This document shows positions 39,861 through 50,682 of a stretch of 64,000 nt of DNA, piece after piece. How positions within the stretch are numbered: the first letter of the stretch is position 1; the number at the start of each line of letters is the position of its first letter. A program made the position numbers and the translations under genes. The notes beneath the pieces are model-generated. The model worked only from the letters and a program-made list of their open reading frames with translations, ran no database searches and had not been told where the DNA came from. The stretch is from Annona cherimola (taxonomy: Eukaryota; Streptophyta; Magnoliopsida; Magnoliales; Annonaceae): positions 104,412,095 through 104,476,094 of the forward strand of contig CM059971.1 of assembly GCA_030490835.1 (NCBI GenBank). The letters run 5' to 3'.

Positions 39861-40224
39861 CAGTGATGAAAAACAATCGGTTAGAGAATAGGTTGTCCAA
39901 CGAATTTTTTAATTTTAATTTTATTATTTTGCCATTTAAAAATTCATTTACAAGTATTTAGTTTTAATATGAAACTTTTCACATCTTAAAACTTTTAGGT
40001 ACTGTGGATTTATTTCTAAAAGTTGAAAAATTTAACCATTTGATATTTACTCTTGCATAATATCAAGTATTTTACATGTAAATTTCCAATTAAAGCGACT
40101 TTTGATAAGCACCGAATCAAGACTCTAATATTTATTTATACTATAACTGATTTTGATTAAAACAAAAAAGCAACGGGTTGGACAATCCTTATTTAGCAAC
40201 CGGTTGCTTTTAATCATTACCCTG
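39861..40224. mobile_element. hAT-like foldback element
   Basis: Left end CAGTGATGAAAAACAATCGG; right end, on the other strand, CAGGGTAATGATTAAAAGCA. The CAGGG-like ends are typical of hAT elements, and the arms stay inverted through GTTGTCCAACG. The expected 8-bp TSD is not preserved. Confidence 0.6.
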
Positions 40225-41559
40225 TAAAATAAGCATTTTTCTGTATTTTTAATCTTTTACTTTTTTTAGTAAAAAATTGCTTCGCCAATATTTTGCCTAG
40301 TATTTTTGCCGATGGCCTGATATGGACCTCCGTTTCGAAACTCAAATACACCCTCTCCGACGGACCATCGCCATCAAAAATAAAATACGTATTCATATGC
40401 AACGAAACGCGCAGAACTTAACAGCTTGAAACGTAACCAAGGGCAAAAAGGTAAAGAAAGATGATGACTCCGGAGTCCGCTCGCCATGACCAGATTCAAT
40501 TGACCGCATCGGGTGGGCCAGCACCGCCAAGAAATTTAGAAAGTAGTGGCATGTACCTCTCCCGCAGCTAAAACGGACCATTTTAAAGATTTTCTCAATC
40601 GATGGAGTATTCTTAGTACTGTTGCTGTCCGCATTAACTGAGAGCCCACCCCAGCAAAGATTCTAGACTGTCACTTTGAAAATGATCACTAACTACCATA
40701 ATTTCATAAAAATTGCTGAAATTAATTTCTAATCACTATCTCCTTAATCTAAGGGTCGATTTCAAAAATCATTGCTACAACAACCTAATGTACAAGCATT
40801 GTGTCCCTAATATAAAATTTTGTTTGATTGAGGAAAATTAAAAGTAAAAATAACATAATTAAGTTTTTGAAAATGCTAAAAACTAACCACATGGGTGCAC
40901 TGTGTTTGATTGCGACCCCGTGTCTGATGGAATCATGAACTTGGAGGGGTCAAAAAGACAAAAAAAAAAAAAAAAAAAAAGAAAGGGAAAGGAAAACCTT
41001 CTAATTCAAGAGAGGTTAGGTAATTACATGAAGTGACATACTATCTGCATCCCATCGGAAAGTGGCGTTGTGACGTGGACCAGCGTAACATCAAAATTAC
41101 AGCCATGGTGTGAGGTGATTTTTTTGCTCTGAATTGAAATCTGTTTTTTATTTGGACTAGAGGGGGAACATGCCTGAACCGAGGGGAAGATTGCTGCAGC
41201 ATATCTTATCCCTAACATAACTATGTCTAGAGTGTAGGGTAAAAAGGTTTATGGTTTAAAGTTGGATAAGTCTTCAAGATACACTTTTGTCAAGTACCTG
41301 CTTATCTAAGGTGGGTGTCTTAATAAAAAAAAATTTAAAAACACTGTTGGTAATAATAGTGAGGAGCTATTTCTCCCCTACAATTTTTCAAAAATAATTT
41401 AATATTATAATTACTCAATTATCTTATTTTTTCTATTTTTACCCTTTATATTCTAATACTTTCTTGTACAAATATTTTTTCTTCTTATTTTACCTTTATC
41501 ATATTATATCACTCTAATATTTTTGAAAATATTTGTTTCTCGACTTCTCCGTTCATTTT

Positions 41560-41851
41560 CTACTACCTGTCGGAGAGTAATGTACAAAATTATGTGTCAA
41601 GGGTCTACTTCTCTACTCATTTTCTACCTGTCAGAATCTAACGCACAAAATTATGTGTCAAGGGTCCACTTCCCCACTTTTTTTCTACTTGCCAGAGTCT
41701 AACGCAGAAAATTATGTGTCAAAAGTCCGCTTCCTTGCTCATTTTCTGCCTCCAGGAGTCTAACACGCAAAATTATGTGTCAAAGTCCACTTCCCCACTT
41801 ATCTTCTACCCGCTGAAGTCCAATGCAGAAAATTATGTGTCAAAGGTTTTC
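41560..41851. repeat. ~61-bp minisatellite, five copies
   Basis: Units start near 41566, 41626, 41687, 41748 and 41808. Each contains CAAAATTATGTGTCAA or AAAATTATGTGTCAAA, followed by a TCCACTTCC-like block and CATTTTCTACCTG. The last copy is cut short. The copies differ at several positions, so the array is not recent. Confidence 0.85.
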
Positions 41852-42163
41852 TTATATATGGTGTTGAAATTCGCTACTCAAGCAACCACTTATAAACACA
41901 TGAACCAATCATGTTCAGCTACCAAGTAAATTGAACAATTAATTCGTTTACTTCTACCAATTGATATTAGAATAATCTCAACGTATGTAAATGTCACTAG
42001 AATCTTGTTATAGTCTTCTTGATTTAATGTATTGGAAAGACTCATATAACTATCAATCCTGACCTGTAATGTTGTACATATATTACCTGAAAATTTTCAT
42101 TCCATTAAAATATCTACCCACAACTAATTGATTAGAAATTTATGGTTGAAAAGTTGCAAGTAC

Positions 42164-42436
42164 AGTCATTAGGGTGTTGGCCCCCCGTGGTTAGGTTGTT
42201 GGCACTGCTATCATACAGTCTAGTTTTTAATCTTATGGATTGCGGAGGTGTTCGCGAGTGTATAATCACAGCTTTTGTCTCTTTGGTAATTTGATAAGAT
42301 CTTGTTATCTTCCTCCATAAATAGGTGGGAGCATGTTGTCTCCCCAAATAATAGATGAAAGTTTGTTATCTTCCTTGTGCTTCATTGTAATATCTAACAT
42401 GAGTTGTAGTTTATATAAACACAATAATAAAAAAAA
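42164..42436 (+). mobile_element. SINE-like retroposon with 16-bp target duplication
   Basis: GAAAAGTTGCAAGTAC occurs exactly on both sides (42148-42163 and 42437-42452). Between them lies a 273-bp unit ending in an A-rich tail (AATAATAAAAAAAA). Near its 5' end TGGTTAGGTTGTTGG resembles a Pol III box A, and GGTGTTCGCGAG about 60 bp later could be a degraded box B. A long TSD, A-rich tail and lack of inverted ends all fit a SINE. Confidence 0.7.
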
Positions 42437-43596
42437 GAAAAGTTGCAAGTACCATTCTCGATTAATGTACGTGGCCAGTGGCTCTATGAAATAATTTTGT
42501 CTAGGGTATTATTGAAAATTTATTTTATCACAATGATAGTTTTGATAGCGAAAAGTTATATTTAAGTTGCTAAAAGATTATCAAAACCCTTTTCATTGGT
42601 GGCGTATAGACTTTTACATTGAAATAAGAAAGTTTAGTTGCAAGAAGCCCTTAATAAAATCATTTAAGTTGTTAAAAAAAATTCTCATAATTTTTGTGCA
42701 TACTTTTCTATATTTCTATTTCAATATTTTATAATCTTTACATACTTTCCATCTATTTTTCATTATTCTTTTTATTACTAATCACTACTCGTAGCATATC
42801 TTATCCCTCTTCTATTTTTTAAAAAAAATTCCCTGACAAACCCTTAATCGTAAAACTTATAGGAAAGGAAAATAACCAACTCATAATAACTGATTGATAA
42901 TAATTACCAGATACTAAATATTAATAGATAGCAGCAACCAGCTGTTTCCTTCTTCTTCTTTTTTGATTCAACTGTTTCCTTCTTGTTAATGCTATTGCCG
43001 AGGACCATATTTCTTTAGCAGCACCCTATAAATTACTATAAAACAGTGGATGCGGGTGGTTCATATATTCACCTTTATGATTGCAAGTTGCAAGAGATTC
43101 TAATAAAAAGCTAACTCAAGCACTCACATGTATACTTCTCAGGTCGATTCTAAAAGAAAAGGGCTAGCTTGCTCCAAGCAGTCGCATTCCAAGGTGATTC
43201 AGGGAAATAATAATAATAATAAAAAAATAAATATATCCAATCAGCCATAGGTCCGGGCGTCACACTCAGGAATCCATGGCTTTTTGTCCCACTACTTTAA
43301 TTTCTGTAGCTCATATCATATGATACAGGTCGTGGCTAGATAGTTGCGTTCATATATTCCCTCTCAATATCTATAATAATACCCCCCACTTGGGCAAGAA
43401 ATGGACAGGTTGAGAGCCATCTAAATTGGGGGAATTTTTATACAAAAATGTGCTTGTGTGGCAGCTGTGGATGGTATAAAACCAGTGCGGTTGTCACATG
43501 CATCCTAATTCCTATGGCACTGTACTGCAGGACGGAGTAAGACATTCATCAGCCTTATTTACGTACGAAAGTGATTTTTTTACTGATATTATACAG

Positions 43597-43970
43597 AGGG
43601 CCTGATTTGTTGCACCCGGGAGCAGGCAGCGCTCCCTGCTCCCGGGTGCATATACTTACTTTTTATATTTTTTTTGAATTTTTTTTATAACATTCTTAAT
43701 TTAGGTGTATTTATCATGTGTATAAATTTTTACTATTTTTGAGGTATTTTAGATATTTATTTTTTATTAAAATTACCTAAAATGCGGCTGATTTTCAAAA
43801 ATAAAAAATAAATATCTAAAATACTCCAAAAATGGTAAAAATTTATACATATGTTAAATACACATAGATTAACAGTTTTATAAAAAAAAAAATTTAAAAT
43901 AAAAAAAATAAGTATATGCACCCGAGAGCAGGGAGCGCTGCCTCCTCCCGGGTGCAACAAATGAGGCCCC
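43597..43970. mobile_element. Mutator-type MITE with hairpins nested in its ends
   Basis: ATTATACAG occurs on both sides (43588-43596 and 43971-43979), a perfect 9-bp TSD as made by Mutator-like elements. The left end AGGGCCTGATTTGTTGCACC matches the inverted right end GGGGCCTCATTTGTTGCACC. Just inside the left end CACCCGGGAGCAGG and CCTGCTCCCGGGTG form a hairpin with a 7-8 base loop, and the right end carries a slightly degraded equivalent. The AT-rich middle is itself a long inverted repeat. The element is 374 bp with no coding capacity. Confidence 0.88.
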
Positions 43971-44583
43971 ATTATACAGTGTGATATCTAATGTTACAAA
44001 TCAGCCATTTTACAACCCTCGTACCATGGAATTTTTTTTATATATAAATACCTTCACTGTAAGTAAAAATCCATATTTATGTACGAGAACCCGCAGTGGT
44101 TCCCATAATTTTTTTTTTCACAACACTCATCAGTCTTATTTATGTACGAGAAAATGTTATCCAACCGAAAGTTCAAGTACACTGAGCATCATTTCCAAGC
44201 CAGCAAATGTCTATGCTAGCTCTTTAAATAGTCTCCATCCCTGCTACAATTTATCTAAACCGTTAAAATTCCTCTGAGCTGACGTACAAAAACAGCACTT
44301 TCTTGCCTTCCCACTATCCTACCGTCTCCAGGTGCGTGGCTTTTGCTTGGCCGTTCATGCCCTAATGTTGCGAACCAAGTAATCATCCCGAACCTTCCGC
44401 AACTAAAGTAGGACACTTTGCTTACCGCGGTAGTTGCGTGCTCGGAACAATGAAGGATTTTTAAAAATTATTTTTTAAAAGAGTTTTCGAAAACATGTAA
44501 TTATAAATAATAGTTGAATTAAGTACTTCTAAAACCCGTGCTGAACATTATTATCATGTCAAATGGCCTCGGCATTTTTGAGA

Positions 44584-44968
44584 AGTAATTTTATTAGCTG
44601 GGGTTAAGTAATGACTTTCTTAACTTATTTCAAAAAATTTATTGAATTTTTTTTATTTTTTCTTCATAAATTTGTTAATATAGATGTATTTAACAAATAA
44701 ACCAAGTCTTTGCAATTTTTGAATATGTATATATGTATTTTAAAATTTTAAATATAAGGGTATTTTAGTCATTTTAATATTAAAAATGACCAAAATACTC
44801 ATGTATTTAAAAATCTTAAAAATATATATACATATCCAAAAATAGTAAAACTTCGTTTATATTAAATACACTTAGATAAATAAGTGTATGAAGAAAAAAT
44901 CAAAAATAATTTTTAAATGAGTTTTTGAAATGGGCTAAGTTATTATTTAGTCCGAGCTAACGGAATCA
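44584..44968. mobile_element. Foldback element, GTTAGCTCGG-type ends, copy 1
   Basis: The left end carries TTAGCTGGGGTTAAGTAATG and the right end CCGAGCTAAC. The two arms are inverted over more than 40 bp, and the middle shares the palindromic core seen at 25,038 and 43,597. Confidence 0.6.
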
Positions 44969-45025
44969 TTTCTTGACATTATTTACAAGATTGTTCACTT
45001 TTAACCAATGCAATGAGATTTGAAT

Positions 45026-45273
45026 TTTTTTCTTTTTTAAATTTCATTATTACTTTTTTAATGTTTATTATAATCTCTCATTTTTTCAATAATAACAACT
45101 CTATTTTTTTTTCTTTTTTAAATTTCATTATTACTTTTTTAATGTTTATTATAATCTCTCATTTTTTCAATAATAACAACTCTATTTTTTTTTCTTTTTT
45201 AAATTTCATTATTACTTTTTTAATGTTTATTATAATCTCTCATTTTTTCAATAATAACAACTCTATTTTTTTA
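45026..45273. repeat. 81-bp tandem repeat, three identical copies
   Basis: The unit contains AAATTTCATTATTACTTTTT and TCATTTTTTCAATAATAACA and repeats every 81 bp (anchors 45031, 45112 and 45193). I see no differences between copies. Because 81 is a multiple of three it gives a repetitive hydrophobic open frame that is not a gene. Confidence 0.9.
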
Positions 45274-45896
45274 TTCCTCGTATATACTTTTCTATTCGTA
45301 GTGTAATCTCTCATTTCCTAGTTCAATCTCCTTATCTAAATTTAATTCCAGTGGATGCTTCTAAACGTGCCCAAGAGCATCTATGAGATACGTGGATTAC
45401 ATATTGTTAATTGGATTCTATCTTAAATGTGGACAATTGAAATTGCTTGTCTTGGCCTCTTGGGGTAGGGGGGAAGTCGCCGTCACTATCAATATACTTT
45501 TTTGTTAGCAACAAAACAGTATTTTCAGAGCACAAGAGACCTAAAACAAACTGAGATACACAAATAGCTTTATCTTGTCAATGAGATTTACGATTGCACA
45601 ATGCACATACCTTTAAAATTCTGCGAGTGATTGTCTCAGGCACCCCTGATTTCTAATTAAATTGCATCTAACATTAAAACTGTTGTCTTTCCAAATTATA
45701 TTCTTGAATTTTTATTAATCTTTCACACGTACCTTTCACTGCAGTCGTCACGAATTGTTATCCACAAACCACAATGTTAGAAGATGGGCAGTTAAATTTT
45801 TTAAAATTCAGGCTTTTGTTCCCTCCTTCTTATGCAAACCGAAGACAATGACGATTTCATAATAAGCTGATGAAAATATTCCCTTACTATTCTTAA

Positions 45897-46251
45897 GGTA
45901 ATTTGCAAATATATCTATGTAGTTTGACTATAATTGTAAATACATCTACATAATTTCATAAAATATAAATAACCCATATAGTTTGACTATAATTGCAAAT
46001 ATGCCTATGTTATTTTGGCGTCGTTACTGCATTGTCGCGACGTGGGTATATCTGTAAAAATATGTAAACTGTGTGAGTATATTTATAATTTTGAAAATTA
46101 AGCGAGTATATTTAGTTGGTGCAGTAACAATGTCAGTACAATACAAATATTTTTGCAATTTCGGTCAAACTATGTAAAATTATTTGCAATTTATGAAACA
46201 ATATAAATATATTTGATGGTCAAAATATGTGGGTATATTTTCAAATTATCC
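45897..46251. mobile_element. hAT-like MITE (type B)
   Basis: It starts GGTAATTTGCAAATATATC and ends AAATTATCC, with inverted-repeat halves rich in TTTGACTATAATTGYAAAT. The target duplication is no longer visible; the type is taken from the copies at 55,521 and 57,847. Confidence 0.6.
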
Positions 46252-47100
46252 TTTTTTTGAAATAAAATTGATAACCTTTTCAAGTATATTTTATTATTTA
46301 AAATTTTTATTTTCACCGGATCTATAATGTTCATGGATAATTAAGAGTTTCCAATAAACCATGATGCTATGTTGGACATAAAAGATGAATAAAATTTTTA
46401 GCAGAAAAAATTTTTCCTTTACTTTTCCACACATCTTTTCATACAATTATATTCATTTTTAAGTATTTTTTGCATCTATTATTACCTTGTCTATTTTAAT
46501 TTTATCATTTTTACTCCTAATCATTATTCTATTCATTTCAAAAGAATTTTACACCAAATTTTCTCTCACATTTTTCTACTTTCTAAATACTTACAAAGGT
46601 ATATTGAGGAAAAAAGAGAGAAAAAGAAGGAAAAGTTTGTTGGAAAAATTAGTAATAAAATGATATGATAGAGATAATGATTAAAATCAATGAGATAATA
46701 AGGTGTAAATTGATAAAAAAAATAGTTATGCGAAAATATGCAAAAAATTACAACGAAATTTGGAGGAAAAAAATCTTTCCCCTCTCCCAAATATATCCGT
46801 ACCCTTAAAAATATGCTTGATGAGAGTAAAGTTTTATATACTACTTGTCGAATAAGGAGATTAGATGAGAAATTATTATTTTACATTAAAGATAATAAAT
46901 TATATTAATAATGAGAAAAATAATATTAAATAAAGTTGTTATATATTAAAATATAAATTATATAAGAAACAAGAAATAATATTAAAATTGAAAATTTAAG
47001 TAAAAAGAGCTCATCCCATTATATTCATAACGATGATCATAGATATGCCTAGTAACATATGAAAGTGTAAAGAAGATGACAAAAATAGTTCTTTCAGTCA

Positions 47101-47337
47101 TTGTTTGTTTTAGATATGCTTAAAAATTTTCAAACAAAAGTTTTTTACTTTTTATAACTGCTATATTTTGTAAATATTTCTTCATATTTTTCTATACAAT
47201 TATTTTACTTTTTAATCACTTCAACATAACTATTTATATAACTAATTTATTTATTTTAACTTTGTTATTACTCTTATCATATCACATTATCTTAAAATTT
47301 TTTATTTTAAAAATTTTATTATTTTCCAAATATATTA
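47101..47337. mobile_element. Degraded Tourist-like MITE copy
   Basis: Internal family text is readable (TTTTCTATACAATTATTTTAC, TCATATCACATTAT). Both ends are diverged. Confidence 0.45.
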
Positions 47338-47949
47338 ATAATTTTTTTCTTAAATAAAGTTAGTGGTGCTAGAATGTCTTTTGGCGGTCTATCTAGTCTA
47401 TTAAAAGTGGCCATTAAACAAATACTAGAATAGCAAGGAGTCCAAATAGGCTATGATGAGAGCGGAACGGATGGAGCAGAAATCCAGATCCTCCGGTGCT
47501 GGAATCTTCCAAGCCACTCTCTGGATGACACACGTGGCCGCTAACTCGCGAGAATCTAGGGAGTAGAACGCTATGCCGGTGCAGGGCCGCGACGGCTTGT
47601 CGGGGGGACGAGTCGAGACGACTACTTTCACGTTCCGTGGTGGGAAACTTTCGTACATGCGTCAGACTCGGATCGCACAGCTTCAAAGTGGAATCCGCAA
47701 GCCACAAGTAATTTTTTTTTTTTTTTAAAAGGTGGAATCTACACCGAAGAGAACGAGCTTTAAAAAAAAAAAAAAAAAAAGGGAAAGACAAAGGGGAAAA
47801 AAACTGAAGCTTAAAAAATTGTGCGGTTCACGCGAGATTTTGTCAGCCTGAGATAACGCCTTAACGGTTACAGGCGGCAAACGTGCTCGGGATGGGGTAT
47901 GCTCTGGCCTGCTTTTTGCACGTGTAAAGCACATTCAAAAGGCATGCAT

Positions 47950-48352
47950 GGGAGGTTTTTTTTCGCATGAAATACCAAACGTATCTTTTCTGTTAAGACG
48001 CCGGTACATTTTCTGTAAAATGAAGAAAATGTCTTTAAACTAACTAATACACTTGCAATGTATCCAAATATTATAGATATATTTAGTATTTCATTATATT
48101 ATATTTTTAGCTATCTCAATATTTTAGATTTTTTAAACTAATATGCTTATAATATTTGCAAAAAATTATAAGTGTATCATTTGGTTTAAAGGACATTATC
48201 ATCATTTTAAAAAAAAATCTAATAGCATCCTAACAGAAAGGACATACTCGCAATTTTATATAAACTTTATTAGCATATTTGCAATTTTGGTAAGCTCAAG
48301 AACACAGATGCAATATCGGTCAATCCTTATACACATATCCGTAAAAATCCCC
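47950..48352. mobile_element. hAT-like MITE (type B), diverged copy
   Basis: The ends are GGGAGGTTTTTTTTCGCATG and CCGTAAAAATCCCC. Internal text (ATCATTTTAAAAAAAAATCT) matches the element at 57,847-59,981. No clear TSD. Confidence 0.45.
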
Positions 48353-48484
48353 TTTTAATTATTTTCAAACATTATTGAGAGGGAACTTGTCTACCCTCGA
48401 TCGACAAGCTTGGTATATATATTAATTTTGATCTAGTGCATACATTTGCACCATGCAATCCATGTTGTGGGGTTCACTTGATCA

Positions 48485-48725
48485 TGAATACAAAATCTAA
48501 CTTATCAATTATATTTGAAATTATTCGCTTTATTAGCATATAAATTTTCATCTAAATCAAACATGTGTATGGACCTCATCTTAAAACAAAAGCACCGTAA
48601 TAAATATAATTTAACGTAAATATCAAGTTTAAAGTAATATTTTTAACCTCTAAATCATCTAAAATATATATTTTTTAACATGGGTAAATGATTATATAAT
48701 GTATTATTATATTTTAATACGTGTA
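48485..48725. mobile_element. Foldback/MITE-like element, partial copy 6
   Basis: Only about half of the family text is present (TTTTCATCTAAATCAAACAT, AACCTCTAAATCATCTAAAA). The outer arm is missing on the right. Confidence 0.45.
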
Positions 48726-48907
48726 AGACCCATTTTCTAGCATACTATACTATATTATAGTGCAGCCCATCTTCACCATATCATATATCTCTTTCTCTTT
48801 ATATACATGATAATGGTTCTGTGTGCCTATTTGTTACTTGGCTAATTAACCATCTTGTTTTTTAATATTTTAATATTTTAGTTTTTATAAGATTACATTT
48901 ATATTTA

Positions 48908-49158
48908 GGGCATATTTGGCTATACTAAAATTTTTTAATTTTCATAAGCACCTTATTTTTAATTATTTTTCATATTTTCCCATACAAGCATTATACTTTT
49001 CAATCATTTCTACATTACTAGTCATACAATTAATCTACCTATTTTAACTTTTTTGCTACTTATTATTACTCCTATCATATCACATTATTTTTCAATTTTA
49101 AAAAACCTTATAATAAAAACATGTTATCCAAAATTTTATCACTTTCTAAATGCACACT
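48908..49158. mobile_element. Tourist-like MITE, diverged copy
   Basis: The left end is GGGCATATTTGGC and the right end TAAATGCACACT, with family text between them (TCAATCATTTCTACATTAC). Confidence 0.55.
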
Positions 49159-49868
49159 TAGTTTATATATCAAAATTATCATCTTTGGGTTCTTATAAAT
49201 TTTTAAAAATTTTAAAAATAAAAACCGTATCATTTTTCATGTAAGTCTTGGGATTTGTGAACATCTTTATTTATAAATTTTCACTAAAATATATACATGA
49301 ATTCAGAAATGATAAAAATTTAGCATGTAAATTAAATATTAGGAGCTTACATAAAAATAAAAAATAAAGGAACTTGCTACTTTCCTATCTAAGAATTCTT
49401 TTGATAAGTTTGTTAAATAAGAATTAAGTGTACCAAATCATTATCTTATAAAATTTAAGAATGATAGTCTTGTTAGCCTAGACTAACATAAAATCTCAGC
49501 TAATTTATATTTTAATTTTTATATAAATATTTTTCTCATATATTTAATTCATGTAATTTTCATGAAAATATTTTTATCTGCATTTAATTCATATACAAAA
49601 ATTTACTATTTTGGATAAATGCATATATAATTAATTTTCAACTAACACTTCTTGGTGTGAAAATGACTTAATATCCCAAATGTTGATTTTTGAGTGTAAA
49701 AATATAAGTATATTGAAAATTGTAACATTTGATATATAAATTAAATACGCTTTGAAATTTTTTTTTACAAAAAGTAAAAAAGTACACCTTTTACTTTGCC
49801 ATTGCCAATAAGATCATAACCAAAGTTTAAATTATTGAAAAGTGTAAACTGTTTTTTATTTTTTTGAA

Positions 49869-50495
49869 GGTGTGTTTGGAAAGTGATAAAGATTTTTGAT
49901 GAAATTTTTTTGGCGTAAAATGAAAAAATGATGTGAGTAGGGATAATAATGAGAGTGAAGAGAATAAAGTTAAAATAGATAGGTTAGTTATATAACTAGT
50001 TATATAGAAATGATTAAAAAGTAAGGCAGTTGTACATGAAGATTGAAGACATAATTAAAAATAAGATAATTATGGAAAACAAAAAGTTTTAGATTAAAAG
50101 TATATTTGGGAAGTGATAAAATTTTGGATGAAAATTTTTTGTATAAAAGTTTTTAACTCGATAGAAAATAATATGATATGATAGGGGTAATAATGAGAAG
50201 TAAAGAAAATTAAATTAAATCCAAAAATGGGGGTGTTTGTTTATAAAAAAAATTTCAAACTAAAAATTTTCACTCTTTGCAACATCATATTTTTAATTAT
50301 TTATTTACTTTTTTCTATATAATTACCCTATTTTTTAGTTATTTCTATACAGTCACTCATATATTTAACTTATCTATTTTGATTTTATTATCTTTACTTT
50401 TCATCATTACCTCTGCAATATCATATTATTTTTTTCTATTGTAAAAGCTTTTATACCAAATTTTTTTTTATCAAAAGTTGTATTAGTTTAAAAAG
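49869..50495. repeat. Cluster of three partial Tourist-like MITE copies
   Basis: Three adjoining pieces are visible: 49869-50098 (starts GGTGTGTTTGGAAAG, reverse orientation), about 50099-50222 (a second partial reverse copy beginning TATATTTGGGAAGTG), and 50229-50495 (starts GGGGTGTTTGTTTAT, forward orientation). They look like repeated insertion next to or into the same family. Confidence 0.5.
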
Positions 50496-50682
50496 TTTTT
50501 GGATTGTCATACATCCCTCATTGTAAAAGTGAACGGATATATTCAAAAGAGTAAGGTTCTATTCTACAGAACCTAGTAAAACAGGTGTGGTTAAAATGGA
50601 AAATAAGACAAATACTACCCACCGAAATTACCTAAAATAATTGAAGGGCAAAGACATTGGGTTTGACGGACTCTAGTCTAAT

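Larger units (their letters stand above)
36960..43580. other. Gene-poor region with repeats
   Basis: A moderately GC-rich patch at 37,240-37,680 has open frames on both strands but no recognisable protein. Other contents are listed: MITEs, a foldback element at 39,861, a minisatellite at 41,560 and a SINE-like element at 42,164. A run of A near 40,960-40,980 is present. Confidence 0.5.
46790..50680. other. Gene-poor region with a GC-rich island at 47,400-47,950
   Basis: The island has overlapping open frames in several frames, interrupted by a run of T (47,709-47,724) and a run of A (47,762-47,780). I recognise no protein. Elsewhere only diverged MITEs are visible. Confidence 0.45.

Noticed and set aside
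41560..41851. CRISPR-like array
   Set aside because: The units are contiguous and diverged, without unique spacers between constant repeats, and this is plant DNA.
45013..45306. 97-codon frame with three hydrophobic repeats
   Set aside because: It is a translation of the 81-bp tandem repeat, whose length is a multiple of three.
47414..47791. 125-codon minus-strand frame
   Set aside because: It includes translated homopolymer runs of T and A and no domain.
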